Positions 54,794-64,000 of a stretch of DNA of 64,000 nt are shown piece by piece (position 1 is the stretch's first letter; the number at the start of each line of letters is the position of its first letter). Below the pieces are notes generated by a model. That model had not been told where the DNA came from. It saw nothing but the letters and a program-made list of their open reading frames with translations, and did no database searches. Source of the DNA: Helicobacter japonicus. Its GTDB lineage: Bacteria; Campylobacterota; Campylobacteria; Campylobacterales; Helicobacteraceae. The translations under genes and the position numbers were made by a program. The stretch lies in NCBI RefSeq assembly GCF_000762845.2, contig NZ_JRMQ02000001.1, positions 124,001-188,000 on the forward strand, read 5' to 3'.

Positions 54794-56812
54794 TTAAGAA
54801 TCTTCACCCTCGCATTCTCCAATATGCGTCTGATAACGCATATCTTTAAAATGCAGTGTCATTGTCTTAGCTTGAGGCACTTTTATAGAATCTAAACACA
54901 CAGAGATACTTTTATAAATATCTTTTGTGCGCTTTTCATCGCTATATTCCGCATAAGGCAAACATATATGTGTAAAACCACCTTGTTTATCCCCCTTAAA
55001 GAACTTTATGTTGTTCTCCTTAAAAGGTAGTTCAAATCTCACTTTATCTGCCTCACACCCTAGCCCAAATTTAAAGCAAGAAGAAACTTCTGCTATCAAC
55101 TCCTCATCATTTATAGTATCCTCTCCATACCATTTTGGCAAAAAAGGAGATTCTGGAGAAAACGCATCTGCGGTTTTTACTTGAGTTCTATCAATTTCCC
55201 AACTATCAATATTTTGCAAAAAGCTCTCACTAAACATTCCTTGCATATTTTTAAGACTTTTTACCTGCCATTTATCAAGAGGCTGATTAAAAACTCGCGA
55301 GTGAAACATTTTGCTCATATCTTCCACCTTTTGCACATTCCAATTATTGATAGGTTGATTAAAGGCTGAATCTGCAAACATCGCACCCATATCTTCTACA
55401 TTACTCGTATCCCAAGAATCTAAGGGCTGATTGAAAGATTGAGCATAAGAAAACATATAACTCATATCTTTAACTTGAGAGACATTCCAACTATTAAGCG
55501 GTTGATTGAAAGATATTGCTTCTTTAAACATACCCGACATATTTTCTACACTGCTTGTATCCCATTTATCTAAGGGTTGATTAAAATCATACAACCAAGC
55601 AAACATTCCACTCATATCACGCACCCTAGAAACATTCCACGCATTTAAAGGTTGATTAAAACCTGAAGTAGAATCTACCGCACACAAACCTCCAAAAAGA
55701 TGTCTCATATTCTCTACATTACCCACATTCCACGATTGTATATTTTGATTAAAGCTAAGTGCGCAGTAAAACATCTCTGCCATATTTTTCACACGACTTG
55801 TATTCCACTTATCTAAAGGTTGATTGAAGCGAAAATTATGGGCAAACATCGCCTCCATATTTTCCACTCTGCCGACATTCCACGCATTAATATCTTTATT
55901 AAAATTACTCATAAAAAACATATAGCTCATATCTGTGACCTGAGAGACATTAAGATGTGTAACCCACTCTTGTATTTCCTCACTCAACGCGTAATTTTCA
56001 AAAAACATTCCTTGCATATTCTCTACATTGCTTGTATCCCAATGTAGCTCTGCCTTAGTTTCAGCTTCTTGCCCATAATCATTGCCTAACAATTCCCACG
56101 CAAAACCTTTGGCAAAAGTAAAGCTCATATCCTTAACATTTTTCGTGTTCCAATGCACGATAGTCCCTAACCTCTCTAATAAATGGCTTAACTGACCTTC
56201 CAAATCGACCTTTTGCACCTCAAGCGAGGGGATACGCTCTCCATCGTCTGCATTTTCCAAAAAAATGCACGATTTATTTTCTTTGATAACCTCATTGCGC
56301 ACTTGCGCTCTCTCTTTATCATTTAAAGTTTTTCTTTTGACATATTCTCTACTATGCTCATCAAAAAATCCCTCTTTACTTTGAATCCGCCATTGTATTC
56401 TAGGTGCGATAAAAGCCTCAAAATCATTCTTGCACTGCTCCTCTTTTTTCAGTGCAGATTCTATATTGTAAATCTGCAAAGTAATGTCTGAAATTTGTTT
56501 CTTAATTGCGTGAATTTTATCCAATCGTTTTATGCCTGTATTTTTACATTTTTCTAAATATGGAGTAAGTAAATCCTCTTTATGCCACCCCAATGTATCA
56601 TCGCATTCCTCTCCCAAATGCGCAAAAAGAAAGCTAAAATCCCTAACCTTACTTGTATCAATTTCACTTAGATTCACATTTTCATCATTAATAAGATTGA
56701 CTAGCTCTGTCCTATCCTTTGGCTGATAGGTGTAATTTTTAGAATCTTCGCACCCATTTAGTGCAAATATACCTATGAGCACAAAAATCCATACAAAAAA
56801 AATAGTTTTCAT
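54794..56812 (-). CDS. DUF285/BspA-like repeat lipoprotein, long paralogue
   Basis: A 672-residue lipoprotein with signal MKTIFFVWIFVLIGIFALNG ending in a lipobox with Cys 21. The middle (about 220–540) holds about 11 repeats of 24–27 residues of the form FNQPLDKWDTSxVxNMxxMF, the DUF285/BspA-like surface repeat also seen in Mycoplasma and Mycobacterium-unrelated gut bacteria. The C-terminal 110 residues have paired cysteines (SSCFKFGLGCEADK, THICLPYAEYSDE). It is probably surface-exposed and binds host or bacterial partners. It follows the shorter paralogue by 1 nt. Confidence 0.88.
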   Translation of the reverse strand: MKTIFFVWIFVLIGIFALNGCEDSKNYTYQPKDRTELVNLINDENVNLSEIDTSKVRDFSFLFAHLGEECDDTLGWHKEDLLTPYLEKCKNTGIKRLDKIHAIKKQISDITLQIYNIESALKKEEQCKNDFEAFIAPRIQWRIQSKEGFFDEHSREYVKRKTLNDKERAQVRNEVIKENKSCIFLENADDGERIPSLEVQKVDLEGQLSHLLERLGTIVHWNTKNVKDMSFTFAKGFAWELLGNDYGQEAETKAELHWDTSNVENMQGMFFENYALSEEIQEWVTHLNVSQVTDMSYMFFMSNFNKDINAWNVGRVENMEAMFAHNFRFNQPLDKWNTSRVKNMAEMFYCALSFNQNIQSWNVGNVENMRHLFGGLCAVDSTSGFNQPLNAWNVSRVRDMSGMFAWLYDFNQPLDKWDTSSVENMSGMFKEAISFNQPLNSWNVSQVKDMSYMFSYAQSFNQPLDSWDTSNVEDMGAMFADSAFNQPINNWNVQKVEDMSKMFHSRVFNQPLDKWQVKSLKNMQGMFSESFLQNIDSWEIDRTQVKTADAFSPESPFLPKWYGEDTINDEELIAEVSSCFKFGLGCEADKVRFELPFKENNIKFFKGDKQGGFTHICLPYAEYSDEKRTKDIYKSISVCLDSIKVPQAKTMTLHFKDMRYQTHIGECEGEDS

Positions 56813-56813
56813 C

Positions 56814-57743
56814 TCATTCCATTATTTGCTTGTGAAATCGAGTTATTTTAAAATCTAGCTCCTTATACCATTTGGGCGGATTAGATTCTAGAAGTGAATC
56901 TTTGAACATTAAATGTGTTTGAACTTGAGGATTAAGCCTCTGCCCCCAACTCTCAAGATTTTGCTTAAAACTTTTAGCATTTTGAAACATAAAATTCATA
57001 TCTACAACCTGTGAAATATCCCAATCATTCAAAGGCTGATTAAAATGTGTGCTTTCATAAAACATAAGTGTCATATTCTTTACTTTACTCACATTCCAAG
57101 TGTTAAGTGGTTGATTAAACGCGCTCTTACCAAACATCGCACCCATATCCTCCACATTACTCGTATCCCAAGCATCTAAAGGCTGATTAAATGCAGTTCC
57201 TATAAATATACCATTCATATTTTGCACAGAAGAGACATTCCAAGTGTTAAGTGGTTGATTAAACTCCTCCACACCGCCAAACATATAGCTCATATCTTTT
57301 ACTTTGCTCGTATCCCAAGAATCTATCCCGCTAAAATCTATTCGCTCCCTCGCATTATAAATACACTTTTGCTTCCTTGTTTCCCATTGCGCTATGAAGT
57401 TATTTTTTATATTTTCTCTGTCTGTATCTGTGGGAGCATAACTCTCTCCTTTTTGTGCTGCTTGCTCCTCAATAGCAAGAATCACAAAAGATTCTATATG
57501 TTTAAAAAACTCTGCAAATACGTCGTGGCATTCCTCTGTGCTAAAATGAGCAAAAAGATAGCTCATATCTGTGATAGCACTCGTATCGATTTCATTAAGT
57601 TTTATACTCTCATCACGCACAAGTTCTACTAGCTCATCTCTATCCTTTGGGTGATAGGTATATTTTTGAGAATCTGTGCAACTAGTGAGCGCAAATGCCC
57701 CCAAACATATTGCGAAAATACACATAATCTTACATATTTTCAT
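56814..57743 (-). CDS. DUF285/BspA-like repeat lipoprotein, short paralogue
   Basis: A 309-residue lipoprotein with signal MKICKIMCIFAICLGAFALT and lipobox Cys 22. The start of the mature part matches the longer neighbour (YTYHPKDRDELVELVRDESI). It has about five or six repeats (FNQPLNTWNVSSVQNMNGIF, FNQPLDAWDTSNVEDMGAMF) and ends without the Cys-rich domain. A tandem duplication with loss or gain of repeats is the simplest history. First gene of the pair. Confidence 0.88.
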   Translation of the reverse strand: MKICKIMCIFAICLGAFALTSCTDSQKYTYHPKDRDELVELVRDESIKLNEIDTSAITDMSYLFAHFSTEECHDVFAEFFKHIESFVILAIEEQAAQKGESYAPTDTDRENIKNNFIAQWETRKQKCIYNARERIDFSGIDSWDTSKVKDMSYMFGGVEEFNQPLNTWNVSSVQNMNGIFIGTAFNQPLDAWDTSNVEDMGAMFGKSAFNQPLNTWNVSKVKNMTLMFYESTHFNQPLNDWDISQVVDMNFMFQNAKSFKQNLESWGQRLNPQVQTHLMFKDSLLESNPPKWYKELDFKITRFHKQIME

Positions 57744-57900
57744 TTTACCCTCCTAGTTGGTAATTGCGCACCACTTTTATACTCGATTATATAAAAATTA
57801 TATCAAAAAAATAGTTTTGACACAAACTTTAACCTCAAGTGTGCTTGAAGCGAGATTCATAAATAAATGCTAAAATGATATTTTTATTATGAGGATAGCA

Positions 57901-58281
57901 ATGAATCAATATATGAATAATTTTTTCAAATATCTCCTTGTTGGTGGAAGTGCAGCACTTATAAATTGGCTAGTATTTTTTCTGTGCTTTTATCACTTTG
58001 GCATATATTATCTTTTTGCAGGAGTGATAAGTTTTATTATCGCTACCCTATGGAATTTTCTTTTTGCCAAAAAATTTATTTTTCGCTCCTATAATCAATC
58101 TATCTTTAAAGAAAGTGTGCTGATATATTTAGTCAGCTTTGGAGGCTTACTCATTGATATAGCTATGCTTTATGTATGTGTGCAATGGCTTGGATTATAT
58201 GAAATAATAAGCAAGATTCTAGCCACAGGTGTGGCATTTGTATTTAATTTTGGTATGCGGCAATTTGTTATTTATCGCTGA
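57901..58281 (+). CDS. GtrA-like membrane protein
   Basis: About 126 residues from ATG 57901, preceded by GAGGATA; another ATG at 57889 is open. Four membrane segments (FKYLLVGGSAALINWLVFFL, FAGVISFIIATLWNFLFA, SVLIYLVSFGGLLIDIAMLY, KILATGVAFVFNFGMRQFV), the GtrA layout. GtrA proteins are thought to flip polyprenyl-phosphate sugars across the inner membrane for GT-C transferases. That fits the synthase-like gene at 50043 and the two GT-C-like genes, although the BspA-like genes lie between them. Confidence 0.85.
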   Translation: MNQYMNNFFKYLLVGGSAALINWLVFFLCFYHFGIYYLFAGVISFIIATLWNFLFAKKFIFRSYNQSIFKESVLIYLVSFGGLLIDIAMLYVCVQWLGLYEIISKILATGVAFVFNFGMRQFVIYR

Positions 58282-58376
58282 TTTTAACCCTCATTCAACC
58301 ATATTTAACCAAAAACAAGTAGAATACATTATGCAACAAACATTAACTTGTATAAGCAAAGCAACAAAGGTTTATA

Positions 58377-59765
58377 ATGAATAATTTTAGCAAAATTGGT
58401 TTTATCCTCGCCGCACTCGGAAGTTCTATCGGCTTAGGACACATTTGGCGTTTTCCTTACATCGCAGGGACAAATGGGGGGGGGGCATTTGTTTTGCTCT
58501 ATTTATTTTTGGCACTCTCACTTGGTATTGCAATGCTTGTTGGTGAAATGCTTATCGGAAACAAAGGTGGGGGTGCAAATGCTGTCAAAAGCTATGAAAA
58601 CCTTGATGTGAGCCCAAGTAAAAAATGGCGTTTGGCTGGATTTACACTTATTGGTGGTCCTATTATCTTATCCTTTTATGCTATCGTGCTAGGCTGGGTG
58701 TTTTACTATCTTTTTATGGTAAGTTTTAATCTCCCTGAAAATATGCAAGATTCCCAAACAATTTTTAATACTCTCTATACAAATGGATTTGTGCCTCAAA
58801 CACTTGGTTTGCTTTTTGTTATGGGAATTACAGCGTGGGTTATTTCACGTGGTGTGAAAAAAGGCATTGAAGCTTTGAATCTTATCCTCACACCACTTCT
58901 TTTCATTATATTTTTTGGCTTACTACTCTATGCAATGAGTATGGATTCTTTTAGTAAGGCGTTACATTTTATGTTGAGCTTTGATATAAATGAAGCAAAA
59001 AAAGCACTCTCTCTTAATGTATTTATTGATTCTCTAGGGCAAGTATTTTTCTCCCTCTCACTTGGAGTGGGTATCATCATTACTTATGCCGCCTCATCAC
59101 AAAGCAATCAAAATCTCTTTAAAAGTGCGCTTTGGGTAGTGTTATCTGGAATTTTAATCGCTATTATGGCTGGACTTATGATTTTTACATTTGTATATGA
59201 ATATAATGGCGAAGTAGGTGGAGGTGCTGGACTTATCTTTATAACTCTACCTGTTATGCTCTCTCACCTTGGAATCTTAGGCAATATCATCGCTTGTTTA
59301 TTCCTTGTAGCCTTTAGTTTTGCGGGGATTACTTCTGCAATTTCACTCCTTGAACCCGCCGTTATGTATGTATGCGAAACTTATCATTGGAGCAGAGCAA
59401 AAGCAACTTGGAGTATTGCTGGAGCAATTATCGCACTTGGTATGCTTATCATTTGCTCCATTTGCACACCTATGGCGGATTATCTTACTATTGGTGGTAA
59501 AACGCTTATGGATAGCATTGAATTTCTCTCTGCAAATGTTATTATGACACTTGGGGGACTTTTGGCAGTTATTTTTATTGGTTGGGCTGTGCCAAAAAAT
59601 CAATTACAAGCATATACTGCGCATTTTTTTAATAAACTAACATTTACTCTTTGGTATATCATTATGCGCTACATTGCTCCACTTATTACTATTATGATAC
59701 TTATAGCTGTAAGTGTGGAATTTTTCACAGGGGAAAATATTGCAACCTTTCTCTTTGGCGAGTAA
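58377..59765 (+). CDS. Sodium:neurotransmitter symporter family (SNF) transporter, G10 tract ON
   Basis: A 462-residue transporter with about 11–12 membrane helices and the SNF signature near the N-terminus (LGSSIGLGHIWRFPYIAGTN) with the unwound helix 1 motif NGGGAF. Family members take up amino acids or similar small molecules with sodium. An in-frame run of ten G (58476–58485) encodes the conserved GGG of that motif. The length is longer than needed and so could slip and turn the gene off. AAAGG lies upstream of the ATG. Substrate unknown. Confidence 0.9.
   Translation: MNNFSKIGFILAALGSSIGLGHIWRFPYIAGTNGGGAFVLLYLFLALSLGIAMLVGEMLIGNKGGGANAVKSYENLDVSPSKKWRLAGFTLIGGPIILSFYAIVLGWVFYYLFMVSFNLPENMQDSQTIFNTLYTNGFVPQTLGLLFVMGITAWVISRGVKKGIEALNLILTPLLFIIFFGLLLYAMSMDSFSKALHFMLSFDINEAKKALSLNVFIDSLGQVFFSLSLGVGIIITYAASSQSNQNLFKSALWVVLSGILIAIMAGLMIFTFVYEYNGEVGGGAGLIFITLPVMLSHLGILGNIIACLFLVAFSFAGITSAISLLEPAVMYVCETYHWSRAKATWSIAGAIIALGMLIICSICTPMADYLTIGGKTLMDSIEFLSANVIMTLGGLLAVIFIGWAVPKNQLQAYTAHFFNKLTFTLWYIIMRYIAPLITIMILIAVSVEFFTGENIATFLFGE
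58476..58485 (+). repeat. G10 tract in SNF transporter helix 1 (ON)
   Basis: Ten G encoding the family's conserved Gly-Gly-Gly. The protein motif explains some of it, but not that all three glycines use GGG and join into a ten-base run. Confidence 0.8.
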
Positions 59766-59790
59766 TTTACATCAAACATAAAGGAATCTT

Positions 59791-61623
59791 ATGCGAAGCG
59801 ACACCATTAAAAAAGGCTATCAAAGAGCTCCACACAGAAGCCTATTGCGCGCCACAGGGCTGAAAGACGAGGATTTCAACAAGCCCTTTATCGGCATTGC
59901 AAATAGTTATATTGACATTATTCCCGGGCATTTTTTCTTAAACCGCTATGCACAGATTATTAAAGAGGAAATTCGTGCTGCGGGGGGAGTGCCGTTTGAG
60001 TTTAACACAATCGGCGTAGATGACGGAATCGCAATGGGGCATAGCGGTATGCTCTACTCCTTGCCAAGCCGCGAGTTGATTGCGGATTCCATTGAAACGA
60101 TGATGAACGCGCATAGTTTAGACGCGATGATTTGTATCCCCAACTGCGATAAAATCGTGCCCGGAATGCTTATGGGTGCGTTGCGTGTGAATGTGCCAAC
60201 GATTTTTGTGAGTGGTGGTCCAATGAAAGCCGGGAAGCTAGAGGACGGCACAATACTAGATTTAAACTCTGCCTTTGAAGCGGTGGGCGCGTTTAGCGAG
60301 GGCAAGATTGATGAGAAAAGACTACACGAAATAGAATGCAATGCGTGTCCGGGGGGTGGAAGTTGTAGCGGAATGTTTACTGCAAACTCTATGAATACAC
60401 TTTGTGAAGCTATGGGCGTGGCATTACCCGGAAATGGGACAATTCTAGCCCTTAGCAAGGAGCGTGAGGAGCTTTTACGCAAGGCAGCGCGTAGAATCGT
60501 AGAGATTGCGCTTGATGAGGCGCAAAGTGAGCGATTCAGATTCTGCAATATTTTGAATCATAAAGCCGTGCATAATGCCTTTGTCGTGGATATGGCAATG
60601 GGTGGCAGCACAAATACAATCTTGCATATGCTCGCAATCGCCAAAGAAGCGGAGGTGGATTTTAACCTAGATTCTATCAATGCGATTGCCTCTCAAGTGG
60701 CGCATATTGCTAAGATTGCCCCCGCGTTAAGCACGATTCATATGGAGGACATTAACCGCGCGGGTGGCGTGAGTGCCGTAATGAATGAAGTTAGCAAGAG
60801 GCATTCGGCTTTGAGCGACTTTTCAAGGAGTGCAGCAGACGCTTCATTGCGGAGTATGTCTAATACGCCTCATTCGCTTACCTCGCACAACCTTGAAAAT
60901 TCATCTCAAATCTTAGAATGCCAAGATTCTAACCTAAATCCACAATCCATTCTTTATCTTGACGCGCTGACAATTACAGGCGAGACTTTGGGAGAACGCA
61001 TTGCAAGCGCACAAATTGTGGATTCTAATGTTATTCGCCACAATGAAAATGCGTATTCGCAGGTAGGTGGGCTAAAGATTCTTTATGGCAATCTCGCGCG
61101 TGAGGGCGCAGTGCTAAAAGTCGCCGCAGTGGCGGAATCTATGAAAGAGTTTGAGGGAAGTGCGGTATGCTTTAACTCCCAAGAGGAAGCGATTAAGGGC
61201 ATTGCAGGAGGCAAGGTAAAGGCGGGAAATGTTGTCGTGATTCGCTATGAGGGACCCAAAGGGGGACCCGGAATGCAAGAAATGCTAACACCCACAAGTC
61301 TCATTATGGGAATGGGCTTAGGAGAATCTGTCGCACTCATTACAGACGGACGCTTTAGCGGGGCAACGCGTGGGGGCTGTATCGGGCATATTAGCCCCGA
61401 AGCTGCAGAGGGGGGCTTGATTGCGCTCATTGAGGACGGAGACAAAATCGCAATTTCTGTTTCAAAAGGCACATTGGAATTGCTCGTAGATTCTAAAACT
61501 TTAGAATCTCGCCGCGCACAATGGAAACCCATCAAAAAAGAAATCAAAAGCAAATGGCTCAAACGCTACTCTTTGCTTGTGAGCAACGCAGCAAATGGTG
61601 CAGTGCTAAAAACGGATTTGTAG
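59791..61623 (+). CDS. ilvD: Dihydroxy-acid dehydratase
   Basis: A 610-residue enzyme of branched-chain amino acid synthesis with the iron-sulfur motifs [12 protein letters not shown] and [17 protein letters not shown], and [36 protein letters not shown]. It closely follows the Campylobacter type but has about 50 extra residues (about 338–388: [20 protein letters not shown], then [11 protein letters not shown]), rich in Ser and unlike either flank. By eye the gene is GC-richer and uses more GCG/CCC/CGC codons than its neighbours, which suggests transfer. It sits alone among surface genes. Confidence 0.96.
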   Translation: MRSDTIKKGYQRAPHRSLLRATGLKDEDFNKPFIGIANSYIDIIPGHFFLNRYAQIIKEEIRAAGGVPFEFNTIGVDDGIAMGHSGMLYSLPSRELIADSIETMMNAHSLDAMICIPNCDKIVPGMLMGALRVNVPTIFVSGGPMKAGKLEDGTILDLNSAFEAVGAFSEGKIDEKRLHEIECNACPGGGSCSGMFTANSMNTLCEAMGVALPGNGTILALSKEREELLRKAARRIVEIALDEAQSERFRFCNILNHKAVHNAFVVDMAMGGSTNTILHMLAIAKEAEVDFNLDSINAIASQVAHIAKIAPALSTIHMEDINRAGGVSAVMNEVSKRHSALSDFSRSAADASLRSMSNTPHSLTSHNLENSSQILECQDSNLNPQSILYLDALTITGETLGERIASAQIVDSNVIRHNENAYSQVGGLKILYGNLAREGAVLKVAAVAESMKEFEGSAVCFNSQEEAIKGIAGGKVKAGNVVVIRYEGPKGGPGMQEMLTPTSLIMGMGLGESVALITDGRFSGATRGGCIGHISPEAAEGGLIALIEDGDKIAISVSKGTLELLVDSKTLESRRAQWKPIKKEIKSKWLKRYSLLVSNAANGAVLKTDL

Positions 61624-61721
61624 GGGTTTGGAATAAAAATTAAATAAAAAACATTAATCTTTGGTTATGGTATCATTTAAATCATAAAAATACAAAGACA
61701 CACAATTTAAAGGAGGGTAAT

Positions 61722-62563
61722 TTGCAAAAAAAGTATTTATGCAGTTTTGGCGATATGAGGCTTAATTTATCTGCTCTTAGATACTATCAGCAAGCATTGA
61801 ATATGAATGTTTTTGATGATATTTTCATCTACAATGAATGCAGTCTTAACTTGAATTTTAGAAATAAAATGAAAGATAAAATGTATATTAATGCTGGGGG
61901 GGGGTAGTATAGATTCTGCAAAATCTTTAGCAAACAGAACTCCTACTCGCGGCTTTGGGTATTGGTGCTGGAAACCCTATATTATCCTTAAAACTTTAGA
62001 ACAACTTGAAAATAATGACATCTTGCTTTATGCAGACATTGGTTGCACATTTCACCCAAAATATAGAGAGAAACTCCTTGATATGATTTCGCTTGTAAAT
62101 CAAAACGAGATTATGGGCTTTATGATGTCATATCCTGAATACCAATACACAAAGTATTACAGACACGGGACAAGTAGCTGGTGGGTTGATTTATATGAAA
62201 AAAACGCCTTTAAGCCTAGAGGTTATAAACAAATGGCTTGATGTGTTTTACAATCATTTTCATCTTGTCGATGATTCTCAAAGTGTAGTGCCAAACCACA
62301 AAGATTTTATAGAAAATCGCCACGACCAAAGCGTTTGGAGTGTGCTAAATAAAATCTATAGCTTAAAAAACTTTGATTATCACAGCCATATCAATGAATC
62401 CTCCCCTATTTTTGCTAGCAGAAGCAAAATATTTATCCAAAATATGCAGTCACAACCCATAGACAAAGTGCTTTTATTTTGCAGTAGATTTTTTCCAAAT
62501 AGAGTGGGTAGGCGCAGGATAAGAGAGGTGTTTCGCATTTTTAATATGCCAAATGATAGTTAA
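61722..62563 (+). pseudogene. Polysaccharide-locus protein, broken twice
   Basis: Start TTG 61722 with AAAGGAGGG reads KKYLCSFGDMRLNLSALRYY to a G9 run (61896–61904) and stops. With eleven (or eight) G it continues as SIDSAKSLANRTPTRGFGYW, CWKPYIILKTLEQLENNDIL and LYADIGC, a pattern of proteins in surface-polysaccharide loci. A second shift near 62190–62200 (an A7 run) moves the rest (PLSLEVINKWLDVFYNHFHL, NRHDQSVWSVLNKIY) into a third frame ending at 62563. The tract alone would not repair it. Probably a decaying gene; function of the intact family unknown to me. Confidence 0.7.
61896..61904 (+). repeat. G9 contingency tract in polysaccharide-locus gene (OFF)
   Basis: Nine G after TTAATGCT. 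G8 or G11 opens the following frame; the later frameshift would still truncate the product. Confidence 0.85.
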
Positions 62564-62615
62564 AAGATGTAATAATACAACATACAATAATTTTACATTA
62601 CAAAAAGGGGATTCT

Positions 62616-63044
62616 ATGCGAGAACTCAAAGACACAAAAGAATTAGAATCTGCTTATGTGCTAATGAAGCAGTTGCGTCCCCATTTAAGCAAAGATGAAT
62701 TTGTCTCAAGAGTGAAGCAGCAGCAAAAAACTATGCACTACCGCCTCTTTGCATTCTATGACAAACAAAATCTTGTGGGACTATGTGGCGTAATGCCCTT
62801 TGATGTGCTGTATCGCGAGAAATGCCTTTATATTTGTGATTTGGTGATTGATTCTAATTTAAGAGGGCAAGGCTTTGGGTCAAAATTTTTGCAAAAAATT
62901 GAGAATCTAGCGCATATTGAAGGCTATTTACAAATCGAATTAAGCTCGGGATTCCCGCGAAAAAAGGCACATCAATTTTATGCTAAAATGGGTTTTGATA
63001 AAACAAGCTATGTATTTGTAAAAAATGTAGGAGAGCAAAAATGA
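62616..63044 (+). CDS. GNAT-family N-acetyltransferase
   Basis: About 142 residues from ATG 62616, with AAGGGG upstream; an earlier in-frame ATG (62553) is less likely. The GNAT core is visible: YRLFAFYDKQNLVGLCGVMP, then the acetyl-CoA loop LVIDSNLRGQGFGSKFLQKI (about 82–101) and QFYAKMGFDKTSYVF near the end. Acetyl acceptor unknown. In this locus a sugar or peptide of the surface layer is possible, but a metabolic role cannot be excluded. Overlaps the next gene by ATGA. Confidence 0.85.
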   Translation: MRELKDTKELESAYVLMKQLRPHLSKDEFVSRVKQQQKTMHYRLFAFYDKQNLVGLCGVMPFDVLYREKCLYICDLVIDSNLRGQGFGSKFLQKIENLAHIEGYLQIELSSGFPRKKAHQFYAKMGFDKTSYVFVKNVGEQK

Positions 63045-63992
63045 AAGATAAAATGAGAGTTTTTGAAATAGTCATTTGCCTTAAAAAACTTGATAGCGCA
63101 ATTTTTGCAACAATGCTACACTATGTAGAATCTTGTATTCAACCTAAAGGCATAAGCATTATTACCCAAAAAGATTCTATTATGCAATACAGACACATCT
63201 ATTCTCGCATTCATTTTATTGATGAAGATTCGCTTTATCCCAATCTTAGTTACCACGCTGTGCAAGATAAGCTCTTATCGCTTGGTTGTAGCAAAAATCA
63301 CGCAGGGTGGTATTTGCAACAATTTTTAAAAATGGCTTATGCTCAATTTGCTTCTAGCAGCAATGGGGGGGGGGTGCTATCTTATTTGGGACGCGGACGC
63401 GATACCCCTTAGTGCATTAGAGTTTTTTAATGCAGATTCTCAAATTCTTGTTGAGAAAGCCACAGAATACCACAAACCTTATTTTGATACATTAGACAAT
63501 CTTAAAATTCCTATTGGCAAAAGCGTATATCTACACAAAGCCGCACCTTTTAGCTTTATCGCTGAAAATATGATGATAGAATCCTCTATAATGAATGAGC
63601 TTATTTCTCTCATAGAGCAAACTCATCAAAAAACCTTTTGGGAGGCAATTTTAGAGCATATTAATCCCGAAGATTTAGGTGCTTCTGGCTTTAGTGAATA
63701 TGAGAGCTATGGGAATTTTATCTATACAAAATATCCACATCGCATTCAATGTATCACACGAAAAAGAGATAGGTTTGCTAAAAGGCTTATTGGAGAAAAT
63801 CCTAACGAAAGCCTACTCAAATGGTATAAGAGAAGCTATGAAGTTATAGGTATAGAATCGTGGGATAAGACAAGCTTCTTATATCCATTCATTAAAGAAT
63901 ATAAAATCTTTAGAATCCTCCCACCAAGATTCTATATCGCTTTATTTGATTTTGTAGATAGGATTAAATCTTATCTATCGAGTATTGTCTAA
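63041..63992 (+). CDS. Surface-polysaccharide-type protein (DUF6492-like), phase-variable, OFF
   Basis: ATG 63041 (ATGA overlap) reads MKDKMRVFEIVICLKKLDSA to a G10 run and then leaves the frame after about 13 codons. With nine G it would read SSSNGGGCYLIWDADAIPLS and go on to VFDRIKS-like end (about 316 residues). The stretch YLIWDADAIPL carries an Asp-x-Asp in a place like a glycosyltransferase metal site. Probably a glycosyltransferase-like protein of the same locus; the family name is tentative. Reads OFF here. Confidence 0.78.
63365..63374 (+). repeat. G10 contingency tract in DUF6492-like gene (OFF)
   Basis: Ten G after AGCAGCAAT. G9 or G12 joins the two frames. Confidence 0.9.
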
Positions 63993-64000
63993 ATCTTTAT

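Noticed and set aside
60351-60356. G6 runs in ilvD
   Set aside because: Too short for frequent slippage and explained by conserved Gly codons in the GGGSC motif.
1-64000. Insertion sequences, integrases or prophage
   Set aside because: No transposase, integrase or phage structural gene was recognised anywhere in the window, including beside the defence island.

Overview
The window looks like the chromosome of an enterohepatic Helicobacter, in the H. cinaedi / H. hepaticus group. The reasons are AT-rich coding, gene orders known from Helicobacter (rodA–rlu–FN3 lipoprotein–trmB–ftsE–ftsX–envC-like–flaG–fliD–fliS–fliT; hypA–coiled-coil–lpxB; ppiD-like–ftsA–ftsZ), a Campylobacter-type CRISPR repeat, and many long G tracts of the contingency type. 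The species is an inference; no search was run.

Layout. 1–1536: end of a type II-C-like CRISPR array (23 spacers, decayed last repeat, no cas genes in view), then a 58-residue lipoprotein. 1943–10554: metal or metal-chelate uptake. A TonB-dependent receptor (G10 tract, ON) faces a six-gene operon of second receptor (G8 tract, OFF), binding lipoprotein, SAM methyltransferase, FecCD-type permease, ATPase and a TonB-like protein. 10735–15764: a two-domain glycosyltransferase with a C9 tract, a tiny HTH protein, a phosphoethanolamine transferase and an ABC exporter. 15855–21890: rpsU, tRNA-Arg, ftsZ/ftsA/PpiD-like, and rodA, whose 3' end runs into a tRNA(CAU) gene. 21949–33419: a conserved core with pseudouridine synthase, trmB, ftsEX/envC-like, flagellar cap genes, hup, gpsA and an outer-membrane-like protein. 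33615–35039: gatB.

35048–45281 is an accessory defence island. It holds a PLD-nuclease/SNF2 helicase gene switched OFF by a G11 tract, an Eco57I-type methylase broken by a one-base deletion, a small ORF, a pentapeptide-repeat membrane protein, and an AAA-ATPase plus TOPRIM pair resembling split OLD/PARIS-type systems. It ends in the decayed 3' end of a second methylase gene, which suggests cargo turnover at this spot.

45555–49979 is core again (proA, ispG, hypA, lpxB). 50043–63992 is a surface-glycan region rich in phase variation. It has a polyprenyl-phosphate-sugar-synthase-like glycosyltransferase (OFF), two multi-membrane putative glycosyltransferases (one with an ON tract), a methyltransferase (OFF), two DUF285/BspA-like lipoproteins, a GtrA-like protein, an SNF-family symporter (tract ON), a GC-richer ilvD with an unusual insertion, and further polysaccharide-type genes (two OFF).

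Eleven G/C tracts of 8–11 bases occur in 64 kb: four in the open frame, six in the closed frame and one intergenic (fliT–hup). ON/OFF states come from reading frames in this single consensus. Three of the tracts share the same left flank (GCTTTTAGCG) although they lie in unrelated genes and are read in two different frames.
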